A stretch of 64,000 bases of DNA from JASHPR01 sp963749145 (GTDB taxonomy: Bacteria; Actinomycetota; Actinomycetes; Streptosporangiales; Streptosporangiaceae), in assembly GCA_963749145.1 (NCBI GenBank), contig CAVVLN010000004.1:124001-188000 (forward strand), read 5' to 3'. This document shows positions 25,697-34,421 of this stretch, one piece after another; positions within the stretch are counted from its first letter, which is position 1; each line of letters begins with the position of its first letter. The notes beneath the pieces are model-generated. The model had not been told where the DNA came from. It made no database searches and was given only the letters and a program-made list of their open reading frames with translations. The position numbers and the translations under genes were made by a program.

Positions 25697-26214
25697 TTCG
25701 GGGTACTCCGTTTCGTCCAGGCGATCTCGCATGCTCGCAACCAGCGCAGGTCGGCTTGCAGGCGAAGCACGATGCCCTCGAGGAGCAACGCTGCGTCGGA
25801 ATCCTTTTCCTCTTCCATCACCGCGCGCCCCACTTCTCGCAGGCGGCGCAGCAGGTCGCGACGTTGCGCGTCGATGAGGCTGATCGGGTCGGCGAGCGCG
25901 CCCTGCGCGGCGGCGATGAGCTTCATGTGGAACTCGGCGAGGTCGGGCCGCGGCCAGCTCACGTCCGACATCCATTCCGTCACCCGCTCCTGACCGGCCG
26001 GAGTGAGGCAGTACACCTTGCGATCGGACCGCTGGATCGGCGCGTCGAGCCGCGCGACGAAGCCCCCCTTCTCCAGCCGGGAGAGCGTGACGTACATCTG
26101 GGCTTCGCTGATCCCCTCGGCCACCGGTCCAAGAGCCCGGGCCAGACGAGCTCGCAGCTCGTACCCGTGGGACGGCTCCTTCGCCAGCATCGCCAGCACG
26201 ACTTCCTGCTGCAC
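25693..26214 (-). CDS. PadR-family transcriptional regulator
   Basis: 173 residues from GTG 26214 (GGGAGG 7 nt upstream). N-terminal PadR winged helix (QQEVVLAMLAKEPSHGYELR, then MYVTLSRLEKGGFV, YCLTPAGQERV) and a C-terminal helical Vir-like domain (LLRRLREVGRAVMEEE). It should repress its own operon through the perfect inverted repeat just upstream and respond to a compound exported by the transporter. Confidence 0.95.
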   Translation of the reverse strand: MQQEVVLAMLAKEPSHGYELRARLARALGPVAEGISEAQMYVTLSRLEKGGFVARLDAPIQRSDRKVYCLTPAGQERVTEWMSDVSWPRPDLAEFHMKLIAAAQGALADPISLIDAQRRDLLRRLREVGRAVMEEEKDSDAALLLEGIVLRLQADLRWLRACEIAWTKRSTPK

Positions 26215-26224
26215 GCTCCAACCT

Positions 26225-26258
26225 CCCTTAACGGTTCAGTACCCTAAACCGTTAAGGG
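26225..26258. promoter_or_regulatory. Perfect inverted repeat, probable PadR operator
   Basis: Arms CCCTTAACGGTT (26225-26236) and AACCGTTAAGGG (26247-26258) are perfectly complementary over 12 nt with a 10-nt spacer; centre-to-centre distance is 22 bp, two turns of helix. The AT content is high for this genome, so the promoter is probably here too. It lies 11 nt upstream of the padR-like start codon. Confidence 0.8.
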
Positions 26259-26502
26259 CTCCAGGTCAAGGTCGGTCTCCCCACCTGCAGTCGAATCGGT
26301 GCCACCTCCTGGCCCAACTCCGACCCGGCCGCTCTGTCCGGCCCGGCCCACCCGGCCGCCCAGGCCGCGAGCATGCCGCGCGACACGCTGGCCCGCCGCG
26401 CCGCGGCTGGCCAGCGCGGCCGCGCCGAGCCGATAGCGTCGTCCCGACGGGCCGGGCCTGGCGCCGAGGGGGGGCTGGCCCGCTCGCACCGGGGGACATT
26501 CC

Positions 26503-28240
26503 ATGAGCATGCCTGGGGCGCCGCAGGCCGGTCCGGCCGGCGTCCGCGCGGATACGCCGGCCGGGGCCGGCCAGCGCGCCCGCGGCCGCGGCCGGCATCG
26601 CAGCCCTGGCCGTCAGCGCGGCACCAGCATCGCGCGGTCCAGCGGCGTCATGGCGGCCGGCACGCTGGCCTCGCGGGTGACCGGCCTGGTGCGCACGCTC
26701 GCGCAGGCGTACGCGCTGGGCGCCGTCTCGCTGGCCGACGCGTACAACGTGGCGAACTCCCTGCCGAACGCCGTCTACAACCTGATGCTCGGCGGGATCC
26801 TGACCAGCGTGATCGTGCCGCTGCTGGTCAGCGCGGCCAGCCGGGACGCCGACCGCGGCGAAGCCTACGACCAGCGGATGTTCACCCTGCTCACGTTCGC
26901 GCTGCTGGCGATCACGGTGGCCGCGACGCTGGCCGCGGCCCCGCTCGTGTACCTGTACTCCGGGCCGGTCAGCGGCCCGGAACTGCACCTGATGGTGACC
27001 TTCGGGTATTTCTTCATCCCGCAGATCTTCTTCTACGGCGTCAGCTCGCTGGCCGGGGCGGTGCTGAACGCGAGGGGCAGCTTCGCCGCCCCGATGTGGA
27101 CGCCGGTGATCAACAACATCGTGGTGATCGCGGTGATGCTGGCGTTCATCTCGGTCGCCGGCTTCGGCGTCGGGCCGGCGACCATCACGTCCGGCGAGGT
27201 CCGGCTGATCGGGCTGGGCACCACGCTCGGCGTCGCGGTCCAGACCGCCGCGCTGGTGCCCGCGCTCGGCCGGGCCGGGTTCCGCTGGCGCCCGCGGTTC
27301 GACTTCCGCCGGGCCGAACTGTCCGAGATCTGGCACATGGCCGGCTGGATGTTCGGCTACATCGCCACCACCCAGGTCACGCTGCTGGCCACGATCCGGG
27401 TGGCCAGCGAGGCGAGCGTGCTCGCGGCCCGGGCCCGGGTCGGGTACGGGGCGGGCTACACGCCGTTCGCCTACGGGTGGCAGCTGTTCCAGATGCCGTA
27501 CGCGATCGTCGGCATCTCGGTGATCACGGCGCTGCTGCCCAGGATGAGCGCCCACGCAGCCGGGAGCCGCCGCGACCTGGTCCGCGGTGACTTCACGGCC
27601 GGCCTTCGGCTCGCGGCGGTCATCGTCGTGCCCTCGTCGGTGGTGCTGGCGGCGCTCGGGCCCGCGCTGGCCGAGGTGTTCCTCGCCCACGGGGCCACCA
27701 GCCTGGCCAGCGCCCGCTACATGGGCGAGGTGTTCGCCGTGCTGTGCCTGGGCCTGCTCCCCTACACCATGTTCCAGCTCCAGCTGCGGGTGTTCTACGC
27801 ACTGCACGACAGCCGGACCCCGGCGCTGATCGGGGTCGCGATGATGATCGTCAACGTGGCCGCGAACTACGCCGCGCTCGCCGCGCTGCCGCCCGGGTAC
27901 GTGGTCGCCGGCCAGGGCGTGGGGTTCGGCCTGGGGAACCTGCTCGGGTCCCTGCTGGCCTGGCGGCTGCTCTCCCGCCGCCTCGGCGGCCTGGGCGGGC
28001 GCGCGATCGGCGCCCGGCTGCTGCGGATGCACGCCGCGGCCGTCCCCGCGGCGATCCTCGCGCTGGCGGTGATGGCGGCGGCCGGGGCCGGCCTCCCGGC
28101 GGGCAGGCCAGGCCACCCTGGCCTCGGCCGCCGTGGCCGGCTGCGCGGCGGTCGCCCTCTACCTGCTGCTCGCCCGCCTGCTGCGGGTGACCGAGGTCGC
28201 CGAGGTGATCACCACGGTGACGGCCCGGCTGCGCCGCTAG
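26503..28240 (+). CDS. murJ: MurJ/MviN-family lipid II flippase, frameshift near C-terminus
   Basis: After a disordered Arg/Gly/Pro-rich cytoplasmic leader of about 45 residues, SIARSSGVMAAGTLASRVTG starts a 14-helix MurJ core (PNAVYNLMLGGILTSVIVPL, FIPQIFFYGVSSLAGAVLNA, YGWQLFQMPYAIVGISVIT, LLPYTMFQLQLRVFYALHD). These proteins flip lipid II for peptidoglycan synthesis. Near 28105 the reading must move by one extra base to recover the last helix (ATLASAAVAGCAAVALYLLL) and natural end VTARLRR at 28240. Without it the frame runs on to 28473 as a Gly/Arg/Pro-rich tail. A paralogue elsewhere cannot be excluded. Confidence 0.85.
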
Positions 28241-28343
28241 CCGGACCGCTGGCCGCACGCGACGCCGCCGGTCCCGCCGGGATCCGGCGGGACCGGCAGG
28301 GCCGGGCGAGGGCCGGCGGCGAGATCCGCGCCGGCGCGGGCGG

Positions 28344-29033
28344 CTACCGCGCGGCGGCCAGCCTACGGCCGGCGCGGTCGCGCCGCTTGGTCAGTCCCGG
28401 CTCGCCCAGCCGCTCGCGGGTGATCCACTGGTCGAGCACGTCGTCGCTCTCCCGGGAAGTGATCAGCGCGTAACGGGGCCGCGGGCCTGGGTGCCAGACC
28501 ACGTGGTAGAGCCGCTGGGTGTCGATGACCACCTGCATCCCCGGGTGCAGGCGGACGCGCGATTCGGTCGCGGGATCGTCCTTATCCTCGCGCAGAATGA
28601 AAACCGATTCACCGGGTGCGTTGTCCAGCTCGAGCCAGGACCTGACGACCCACCCTTCGCCGGCCGGGTTGAGGCGGTTGTTGTCGTCCAAATGAAGCTG
28701 CCGCAGCGCAGTCGCCTCATCGCTGGGGTTGAGCTTGATAACGCGGACCCGGCCGAAATTGCCGCCGATGCCATCGACGTAATCGGCCAGGCCGGGCGCC
28801 AGCGTGCGGTTCTTCGTCCAGATGCCGCCCTTGTCGGGCTTCCCGTGGTCCCAGAAACCGCGGCAGTCCATCTCGCCCGTGGCCGACGTCAGGGGCGCGA
28901 AGTTCGTATCGCCCCCGCTCTTCCAGTCCATGTATTCGAGCGACTCCCACTCGGCCGGGGCAATGGGCTCCCCCTGCCGGTCGCGCAGAATGACATAGCC
29001 TTTTTCGGCTAGGACGTCGAGCTTGCGATGCAT
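28344..29033 (-). CDS. Hypothetical protein with HxD...H...R oxygenase-like motif
   Basis: 229 residues, family not recognised. The second half reads RQLHLDDNNRLNPAGEGW, then WLELDNAPGESVFILRE, VRLHPGMQVVIDTQRLYHVV and PRPRYALITS. The order H-x-D, a Gly-rich turn, a distal His and an Arg two strands later is that of double-stranded beta-helix Fe(II)/2-oxoglutarate oxygenases such as aspartyl hydroxylases. The N-terminal 90 residues are Trp/Gly rich. It is divergent from a methyltransferase gene, with an AT-richer 277-nt intergenic stretch that probably holds both promoters. Confidence 0.55.
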   Translation of the reverse strand: MHRKLDVLAEKGYVILRDRQGEPIAPAEWESLEYMDWKSGGDTNFAPLTSATGEMDCRGFWDHGKPDKGGIWTKNRTLAPGLADYVDGIGGNFGRVRVIKLNPSDEATALRQLHLDDNNRLNPAGEGWVVRSWLELDNAPGESVFILREDKDDPATESRVRLHPGMQVVIDTQRLYHVVWHPGPRPRYALITSRESDDVLDQWITRERLGEPGLTKRRDRAGRRLAAAR

Positions 29034-29310
29034 GCCATTCCCCTCGTTTGGACCTTGACTTTTCCCCCGGTCCGCGGGACCTATATCCCCTTTGGCCGGC
29101 CGCGCTACTCGCCCAGACCGGCCCGGCGAATGAACTTATGGCGAGGATTTTGCGGCCGCATGCCCGGAAGGCCGGGTCATTACCGCAAGCCGATTCCCGC
29201 GCATTACACATGCTGATAATTCGCCAGGATCGGGCAAAGGTTATCTAAAAGAACGCGGTCGCCCGCGTGGGCCCGCTGCGGCGGGATACACCAGGTTGCG
29301 GGGGGATGCG
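29034..29310. promoter_or_regulatory. Divergent promoter region
   Basis: 277 nt between the oxygenase-like gene and the methyltransferase gene, visibly lower in GC than either. It contains the inverted repeat GGTCC-GCG-GGACC, and scattered AT-rich patches (TTGACTTTTC, ACCTATATCCCC, GCTGATAATTCGCC, GGTTATCTAAAAG). I cannot assign the exact -35/-10 pairs. Confidence 0.4.
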
Positions 29311-30078
29311 ATGACCACGAACGCCCGGAGGGCCCGCGGGGGGCATTATTACGACGACCCGGATTTCGACTACGCCCACTGGTGGCGCGGCCGCACGTAC
29401 GAGCACCGGGCCGAGGTGCTGGCCATCCGGCGGCTGCTGGCCGGCCGCAGGTTCGGCCGGGCCGTCGATGTGGGCGGGGGCTACGGGCGGCTCAGCGTGG
29501 TGCTGGCGAACTACGCCGACTGCGTCACCCTGGTCGACCCCAGCCGCCAGCAGCTGGGTCTGTCCGAAAGGTTCCTCGCGCGCCATCCGGCCATTGACCG
29601 GCGCCAGATGCTGGCCACGAACCTGGATTTCCCTGCCGCGAGCGTGGACCTGGTCACGATGATCCGGGTCATGCACCACCTGCCGGATCCCGCCCCCGCG
29701 CTCGCCGAGGTGGCCCGGATCCTGCGACCGGGCGGTCTCGCGATCATCGAGGCCGCGAACAGCAGGCACGCGGTCAACCGGGTGCGCTACCTGCGCCGCG
29801 GCGAGCGGATCCCGGTCTCGGCGGTGGACGTCAGGTCGCATGAGGCCAGGCGCCGCGGCGCCGCGCCCTACGTGAACCACAACCCGGCCACCGTCATCAC
29901 CCAGATCCAGGCCGCCGGGCTGGCGGTCACGCGGATGCTCTCGGTGTCCAACCTGCGCCACCCCGGGATCAAGGACGTCCTGCCCGAGCGGGTCATGCTG
30001 GCCGTGGAACGGGCCGCGCAGCGGCCGCTGGCCGGAATCCACTTCGGGCCGAGCATGTTCTTCCTGGCCGAGAAGTAG
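29311..30078 (+). CDS. Class I SAM-dependent methyltransferase
   Basis: 255 residues from ATG 29311 (run of G just upstream). Motif I GRAVDVGGGYGRLSVVLA (about 50-65), VTLVDPS acidic end of beta-2, MIRVMHHLPDPAPALAEVAR (motif with HH), and ILRPGGLAIIEAA. It belongs to the Methyltransf_11 group. The C-terminal half (NHNPATVITQIQAAGLAV) is also typical. Substrate unknown; divergent from the possible oxygenase. Confidence 0.9.
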   Translation: MTTNARRARGGHYYDDPDFDYAHWWRGRTYEHRAEVLAIRRLLAGRRFGRAVDVGGGYGRLSVVLANYADCVTLVDPSRQQLGLSERFLARHPAIDRRQMLATNLDFPAASVDLVTMIRVMHHLPDPAPALAEVARILRPGGLAIIEAANSRHAVNRVRYLRRGERIPVSAVDVRSHEARRRGAAPYVNHNPATVITQIQAAGLAVTRMLSVSNLRHPGIKDVLPERVMLAVERAAQRPLAGIHFGPSMFFLAEK

Positions 30079-30200
30079 CGCGCGGACGGTCATCAGCAAA
30101 GATCCGGTTGGTGATCAGTAAGCTTTCAGCTTTCTCCCAGGTACGCGACGAAGCATCGAAGTGACGAGCAAAGACGATGAATACCGAGGGAGCTGCCGCG

Positions 30201-31409
30201 ATGAGTAGCATCTACGATCCGCCGATTTCGGCAGAACCAGGGCAGATGCCGCCGTACTCGCCCTGGCCCGGGGCGGGCGGCCCGGGTGGTCCCGGCGGCC
30301 CGTACGGCTACGGCTACGGGGGGAACCAGGGGCCCGGCAGCCCGGTACGGCGGTTCCGCCGCGGCGCGCTGATGGCCGCGGTCGCGCTCGTGGCCGCCCT
30401 CGGCACCTTCTTCGGCCTGCAGGCCGCGGGCGCCCAGCCCGCGGTGCTCACCACCGCCCAGATCGCCGCGCGCACCGACCCCGCCCTGGTCGACATCGTG
30501 TCCACGCTCGGTTACCAGAACGCCGGGGCGGCGGGCACCGGCCAGGTGCTCACGTCATCGGGCGAGGTGCTGACCAACAACCACGTGATCGAGGGCGCCA
30601 CGTCGATCACGGTCACCGACATCGGCAACGGCCAGAGCTACCGGGCCCGGGTGGTCGGCTATGACCAGACCAGGGACATCGCGGTGCTCCAGCTTCAGGG
30701 TGCCTCCGGCCTGGCGACCGTGAACCTGGGCAACTCCTCCACCGCCGCGGTCGGCCAGAACGTGGTCGCGCTCGGCAACGCCGGCGGCAAGGGCGGCACC
30801 CCGTCGGTCGCCGCCGGCAGGATCACCGGCCTGGGCGCCTCGATCACCGCCTCGGACGAGGGCTCCGGCACCTCGGAGCAGCTCAGCGGGCTCATCAACC
30901 ACAACGCGCCGATCCAGCCCGGCGACTCGGGCGGGCCGCTGCTCAACCGCGCCGGCCAGGTGATCGGCATCGACACCGCGGCGTCGAACGGGACCCAGTT
31001 CCAGTCCGGGCCGAGCCAGACCCAGGCCTTCGCGATCCCGATCAACGAGGCGCTCGGCCTGGCCAGCCAGATCGAGGCCGGCAACGCCTCGTCCACCGTG
31101 CACATCGGCGCCACCGGGTTCCTGGGCGTGGAGGTCATGTCGGCCAGCAACGCCACGGCCCAGGGCGTGCCGGCCGGCTCCGGGGCGGCCATCGCCGGGG
31201 TCCTGCCCGCAGCGGCGGCCGCGGGCGCCGGCATCACCGCCGGTGACGTGATCACCTCGGTCGACGGCCACGCAGTCTCGTCCCCGTCCGCGCTCCAGGC
31301 GGCGATGGAGCAGCACCACCCCGGCGACCGCGTCACGATCGGCTGGACGGACCAGGCCGGGCAGGCCCAGTCCGCGACCGTGACCCTCGCCGCCGGCCCG
31401 GCGGCCTGA
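30201..31409 (+). CDS. Membrane-anchored HtrA/S1C serine protease with PDZ domain
   Basis: 402 residues from ATG 30201 (GAGGGAG upstream). A Pro/Gly/Tyr-rich cytoplasmic region (1-50) and one transmembrane helix (AAVALVAALGTFFGLQAAGA) precede a trypsin-like domain. Catalytic residues: His in TNNHVIEGA, Asp in QTRDIAVLQL, Ser in QPGDSGGPLLNR. A C-terminal PDZ domain (VEVMSASNATAQGVP to AAMEQHHPGDRV) follows. It is an extracytoplasmic quality-control protease anchored to the membrane, common in actinomycetes. An upstream ATG (30177) is possible. Confidence 0.93.
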   Translation: MSSIYDPPISAEPGQMPPYSPWPGAGGPGGPGGPYGYGYGGNQGPGSPVRRFRRGALMAAVALVAALGTFFGLQAAGAQPAVLTTAQIAARTDPALVDIVSTLGYQNAGAAGTGQVLTSSGEVLTNNHVIEGATSITVTDIGNGQSYRARVVGYDQTRDIAVLQLQGASGLATVNLGNSSTAAVGQNVVALGNAGGKGGTPSVAAGRITGLGASITASDEGSGTSEQLSGLINHNAPIQPGDSGGPLLNRAGQVIGIDTAASNGTQFQSGPSQTQAFAIPINEALGLASQIEAGNASSTVHIGATGFLGVEVMSASNATAQGVPAGSGAAIAGVLPAAAAAGAGITAGDVITSVDGHAVSSPSALQAAMEQHHPGDRVTIGWTDQAGQAQSATVTLAAGPAA

Positions 31410-31425
31410 GCGGCCCCGGCACCGT

Positions 31426-31472
31426 CAGTGCCCTGCCGACGGCCTTAGGACAGGCCGTCGCGCAGGGCACTG
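31426..31472. terminator. Bidirectional hairpin terminator overlapping a stop codon
   Basis: Left arm 31426-31444 and right arm 31453-31472 pair over 19 bp with one bulged base; the 8-nt loop TTAGGACA contains the complement of the TAA stop of the minus-strand hydrolase gene. It begins 16 nt after the TGA of the HtrA-like gene, so it can end both convergent transcripts. The right arm is coding for the last residues of the hydrolase. Confidence 0.75.
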
Positions 31473-32638
31473 GCGATCGCCAGCACGGCGTGAGCGGTGC
31501 GGTCGGCGGCCGGCACGCTCGTCGCGGTCGGCCAGGTCGACAGCTTCGCCACCACGGTCTGCGACGGCACGTGGACGTAGATGGCCTGGCCGTTGATGCC
31601 GGACGCCTGATAGAACGCTACGTCAGGCCGCCAGACCCACCAGCAATTGCGGTAATGCGTCCCGGGCGGATAGCCGGCCCGCTCCCCGGCGGCAAAGGCC
31701 TGCACGCCGTCGGGGGCGCCCCGGATCGTGTCCTCGATCCAGGCGGCGGGCACGACGGCGCGGCCGCCGGCCACGCCCCCTTGCAGGTACACCTGGCCGA
31801 ACCGGGCCATGTCCCGCAGCGTGGCGCAGATGCCGCCGTCGGCCATCGGGTTGCCGTGGGCGTCGACGGTGATCTCCGCGTCGAATTCGGCGCCCATCGG
31901 CTGCCACAGCTCCCTGGTGATGAGCTGGTGCAGCCGCGCCCCGGCCGCCCGCTCGATCACCCACGCCAGCACGTCGGTGAGGATCGAGCGGTACCGGAAC
32001 GGGCCGCCGTGCGGCCCGTCGTTCTCCAGAGTGGCGAAGTAGCCGAGCGCGTCGGCCGGCCGGGGCTGGCCGCTGTCGGGGCGCCACAGGTACACCCGCT
32101 CGTAGGTGCGCACGTCGGCCTCGGGGTTGGCGTAGTCCTCGTCGAACCGGGTGCCCGCCCGCATGTCCAGCAGGTCCTGCACGGTCGCGCCCTCGAAGGA
32201 GCTGCCGCTCAGCTCCGGGACGATCTGCTCGACCCGGGCGGTGACCGCCAGCTCGCCCCGGCCGGCCAGCACGCCGGCCACGGCCGCGGTCACCGACTTG
32301 GACACCGACATCAGCAGGTGCGGGACGTCCGGGGCCAGGCCGTTGAAGTAGTGCTCGGCCACGATCCGGCCGCGGTGCAGCACCAGGAACCCGTCGGTGT
32401 AGGTCTCGTCCAGCAGGGCGCCGACGCTCGTCTCGCGGCCGTCGCCGTCGCGGAACACCAGGCCGAGGACGTCGCGTTCGGCCCGCGGCAGCTCCCACGC
32501 CGGCCCGTCGCCCCGGCTGATCCGCGCCGTCGGGATCAGTTCCCTGATGTGCTGGAAGGCCCACCGGTTGAACGGCGGATCCTGCCAGTTCGCCAGCGTC
32601 ACCCGGGCCTGCGGAGGGAACGGCGGGGCCCCGGTCAT
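31445..32638 (-). CDS. Serine hydrolase, beta-lactamase/NylB-like family
   Basis: 397 residues from ATG 32638. The nucleophile and base are in LMSVSKSVTAAVAG (S-x-x-K, about 111-114). The second motif is FRYRSILTDVLAWVIER (YxN-like position reads YRS), and the C-terminal GTHYRNCWWVW and ASGINGQAIYVH segments fit the class C beta-lactamase/6-aminohexanoate-dimer hydrolase group. There is no signal peptide, so a cytoplasmic amide or ester hydrolase is more likely than a lactamase. It follows the dehydrogenase gene by 29 nt and is cotranscribed. Confidence 0.87.
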   Translation of the reverse strand: MTGAPPFPPQARVTLANWQDPPFNRWAFQHIRELIPTARISRGDGPAWELPRAERDVLGLVFRDGDGRETSVGALLDETYTDGFLVLHRGRIVAEHYFNGLAPDVPHLLMSVSKSVTAAVAGVLAGRGELAVTARVEQIVPELSGSSFEGATVQDLLDMRAGTRFDEDYANPEADVRTYERVYLWRPDSGQPRPADALGYFATLENDGPHGGPFRYRSILTDVLAWVIERAAGARLHQLITRELWQPMGAEFDAEITVDAHGNPMADGGICATLRDMARFGQVYLQGGVAGGRAVVPAAWIEDTIRGAPDGVQAFAAGERAGYPPGTHYRNCWWVWRPDVAFYQASGINGQAIYVHVPSQTVVAKLSTWPTATSVPAADRTAHAVLAIASALRDGLS

Positions 32639-32667
32639 CAGCGCCGGCCCGCCGGCCTGCCCGCCGG

Positions 32668-33867
32668 TCACCGGCCCGGCTCCAGCAGCACCTTGACCGC
32701 GCCGGTGTGCCGCGCGTTCTTCACCGTCAGCACCGCCTCGTCCCAGCGCTCGAGCGGGAATCGGTGCGTGATGACCGGGGTCAGGTCCAGGCCCGCGGCC
32801 GCGAAGTCGAAATAGTGCTCCATCGCGTGCTTGGCCACCCCGCCCACCTCCTCGACGCCGAAGCCGTTCGAGCCGATGACGCGCAGCTCCTTGAAATACA
32901 GCAGCGTCCACTCGAAACGCCTCGGCGGCTCCACGCCGGAGATGACGAGCGTGCCGCCGGTGGCGAGCAGCCGCAGCGAGGTCTCGACGGTCTCGATCGA
33001 GCCGATCGTGTCGTAGACGACGGCCGGGCCGTCCTGCAGCCAGTCCCGCTTGCTCCACGGCTCCAGCGGCGTCGCGCCGACCCGGCGCGCGACCTGCGCG
33101 ACGAGCTCGTCGGGCGTGCTGGGCAGCACGGCGTGGGCGCCCAGGCGGGTCGCGAGCGCGGACCGGGCCCCGGGCCGCGTCGCCGCCCACACCTCGGTGC
33201 CGGGATACAGGTGGCGCAGCAGCGCGATGGCCGCGAACGCGAGCGTGCCCGAGCCGTAGACCAGGACCGGCTGGCCCGCGGGGGGCGGCGCGAGCAGGAT
33301 CGAGCGCAGCGAGACGCTGACCGGGTCGGCCAGCACCGCCGCCTCGTCGGACACGCCGTCGGGGATCGCGAACAGCTGCGCGGTGTGCGCGGCGAAACGC
33401 TCGGCGTGCGCCCCGCCGGCCGCGGCGCAGTTCCCGAGGTGGATCGAGACCGGCAGGCGGCCGGAGCGGAAGTTGCGGCACCAGGGGTAGCGGCCGGCCC
33501 GGCAGGCCTCGCAGGGCGGGTCGATGCCGCGCGGCACGCACGACAGCCACGGGTTGAGCACGACCCGCTCGCCGGTGTCCGCGCGGCGCCCGACCACCTC
33601 GTGCCCGAGCACGTGCGGGAACGACACCAGGGCGGTCAGCGGGTTGTCGCGGGAGCCGTTCAGCAGGATCTGCTTCACGTCCGAGCCGCACAGGCCCGAG
33701 AACGTGGTATCGACGCGCACCCAGTCCGCGGCCGGCAGCGACGGCTCGCCGACATCCTCCACGCGCACCGGCGCCCACCGGGCGACGAAGGCGCGCCGGT
33801 CCACCCGGCCGCCGATGGCCGAGGCCGCCTCCCGGGCCAGGTTGTGCCGGAACACCAGCGCTCTCAC
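32668..33867 (-). CDS. Zinc-dependent medium-chain alcohol dehydrogenase family protein
   Basis: 399 residues. GroES-like N-domain with catalytic zinc ligands in GLCGSDVKQ and LGHEVVGRR, a structural-zinc cluster (CVPRGIDPPCEACRAGRYPWC), and a Rossmann domain with GSGTLAFAA. An unusual insertion of some 20 residues (LNGSRDNPLTALVSF) lies before GHEVV. It oxidises an alcohol or reduces a ketone; substrate not known. Middle gene of a three-gene minus-strand operon (YjbR-like, this gene, serine hydrolase) with 28-29 nt gaps. Confidence 0.88.
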   Translation of the reverse strand: MRALVFRHNLAREAASAIGGRVDRRAFVARWAPVRVEDVGEPSLPAADWVRVDTTFSGLCGSDVKQILLNGSRDNPLTALVSFPHVLGHEVVGRRADTGERVVLNPWLSCVPRGIDPPCEACRAGRYPWCRNFRSGRLPVSIHLGNCAAAGGAHAERFAAHTAQLFAIPDGVSDEAAVLADPVSVSLRSILLAPPPAGQPVLVYGSGTLAFAAIALLRHLYPGTEVWAATRPGARSALATRLGAHAVLPSTPDELVAQVARRVGATPLEPWSKRDWLQDGPAVVYDTIGSIETVETSLRLLATGGTLVISGVEPPRRFEWTLLYFKELRVIGSNGFGVEEVGGVAKHAMEHYFDFAAAGLDLTPVITHRFPLERWDEAVLTVKNARHTGAVKVLLEPGR

Positions 33868-33895
33868 GCCGACCTCCTCCGCCGGGCCGCCCGGC

Positions 33896-34255
33896 CTAGA
33901 GCTGGCTGGCGAGCGCGGCCGGGGCGCGCATCCGCCACGCGTCGGTGACGAGTTCCGTCAGCCGCCCGGCGTCCAACTCGGCCAGCCGCAGCATCACCAG
34001 CGGCCAGCCGTCGTACTCGGGGGTGGTGAAGAAGAGCCGGGGCTCGCCCAGCAGCAGCGCCTGCTTCTCGGCCTCGTCGCCGACGAACAGCACCGCGACG
34101 TCGACGCGGATGCGCCGGGGCCGTCCCGGCCGGCGCTCGGGATAGGACCACACGAACCCCCGGCCGCCCACCCGGAAGTCGAAGCCGTCGCAGTCGATCT
34201 CCTCCGCCTGCGGCAGGGCCAGCGCGATGCGGCACACGTCATCGGCGTCAGCCAT
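33896..34255 (-). CDS. MmcQ/YjbR-family protein
   Basis: 119 residues from ATG 34255. Family features: ADADDVCRIALALPQAEE at the start, FDFRVGGRGFVWSY, LFFTTPEYDGWPLVMLRLAELDAGRLTELV and the C-terminal DAWRMRAPAALAS. These small proteins adopt a double-wing DNA-binding-like fold with unknown role. First gene of the operon with the dehydrogenase. Confidence 0.87.
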   Translation of the reverse strand: MADADDVCRIALALPQAEEIDCDGFDFRVGGRGFVWSYPERRPGRPRRIRVDVAVLFVGDEAEKQALLLGEPRLFFTTPEYDGWPLVMLRLAELDAGRLTELVTDAWRMRAPAALASQL

Positions 34256-34421
34256 CGAGGTCCCTCCCGGAGCACGAGCGCGGCATATAGGCACAGGCTA
34301 GGCGCTGGCACCGACAGCGCGACGGCAAAAGCCGCGCCCCGGGTGCGAAGCCGCCGCGGTGAGTTTTGTCGGCGTAATGCGTCAGCATGGGCGGAGCGAA
34401 CGAACCTGAGGGAGGGCAACG

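Noticed and set aside
26266..28116. Minus frame of about 616 codons opposite murJ
   Set aside because: His/Arg/Gly-rich shadow, no domain.
31445..32638. True beta-lactamase
   Set aside because: No signal peptide, and the second motif is YRS rather than YxN; NylB-like hydrolase is the better reading.
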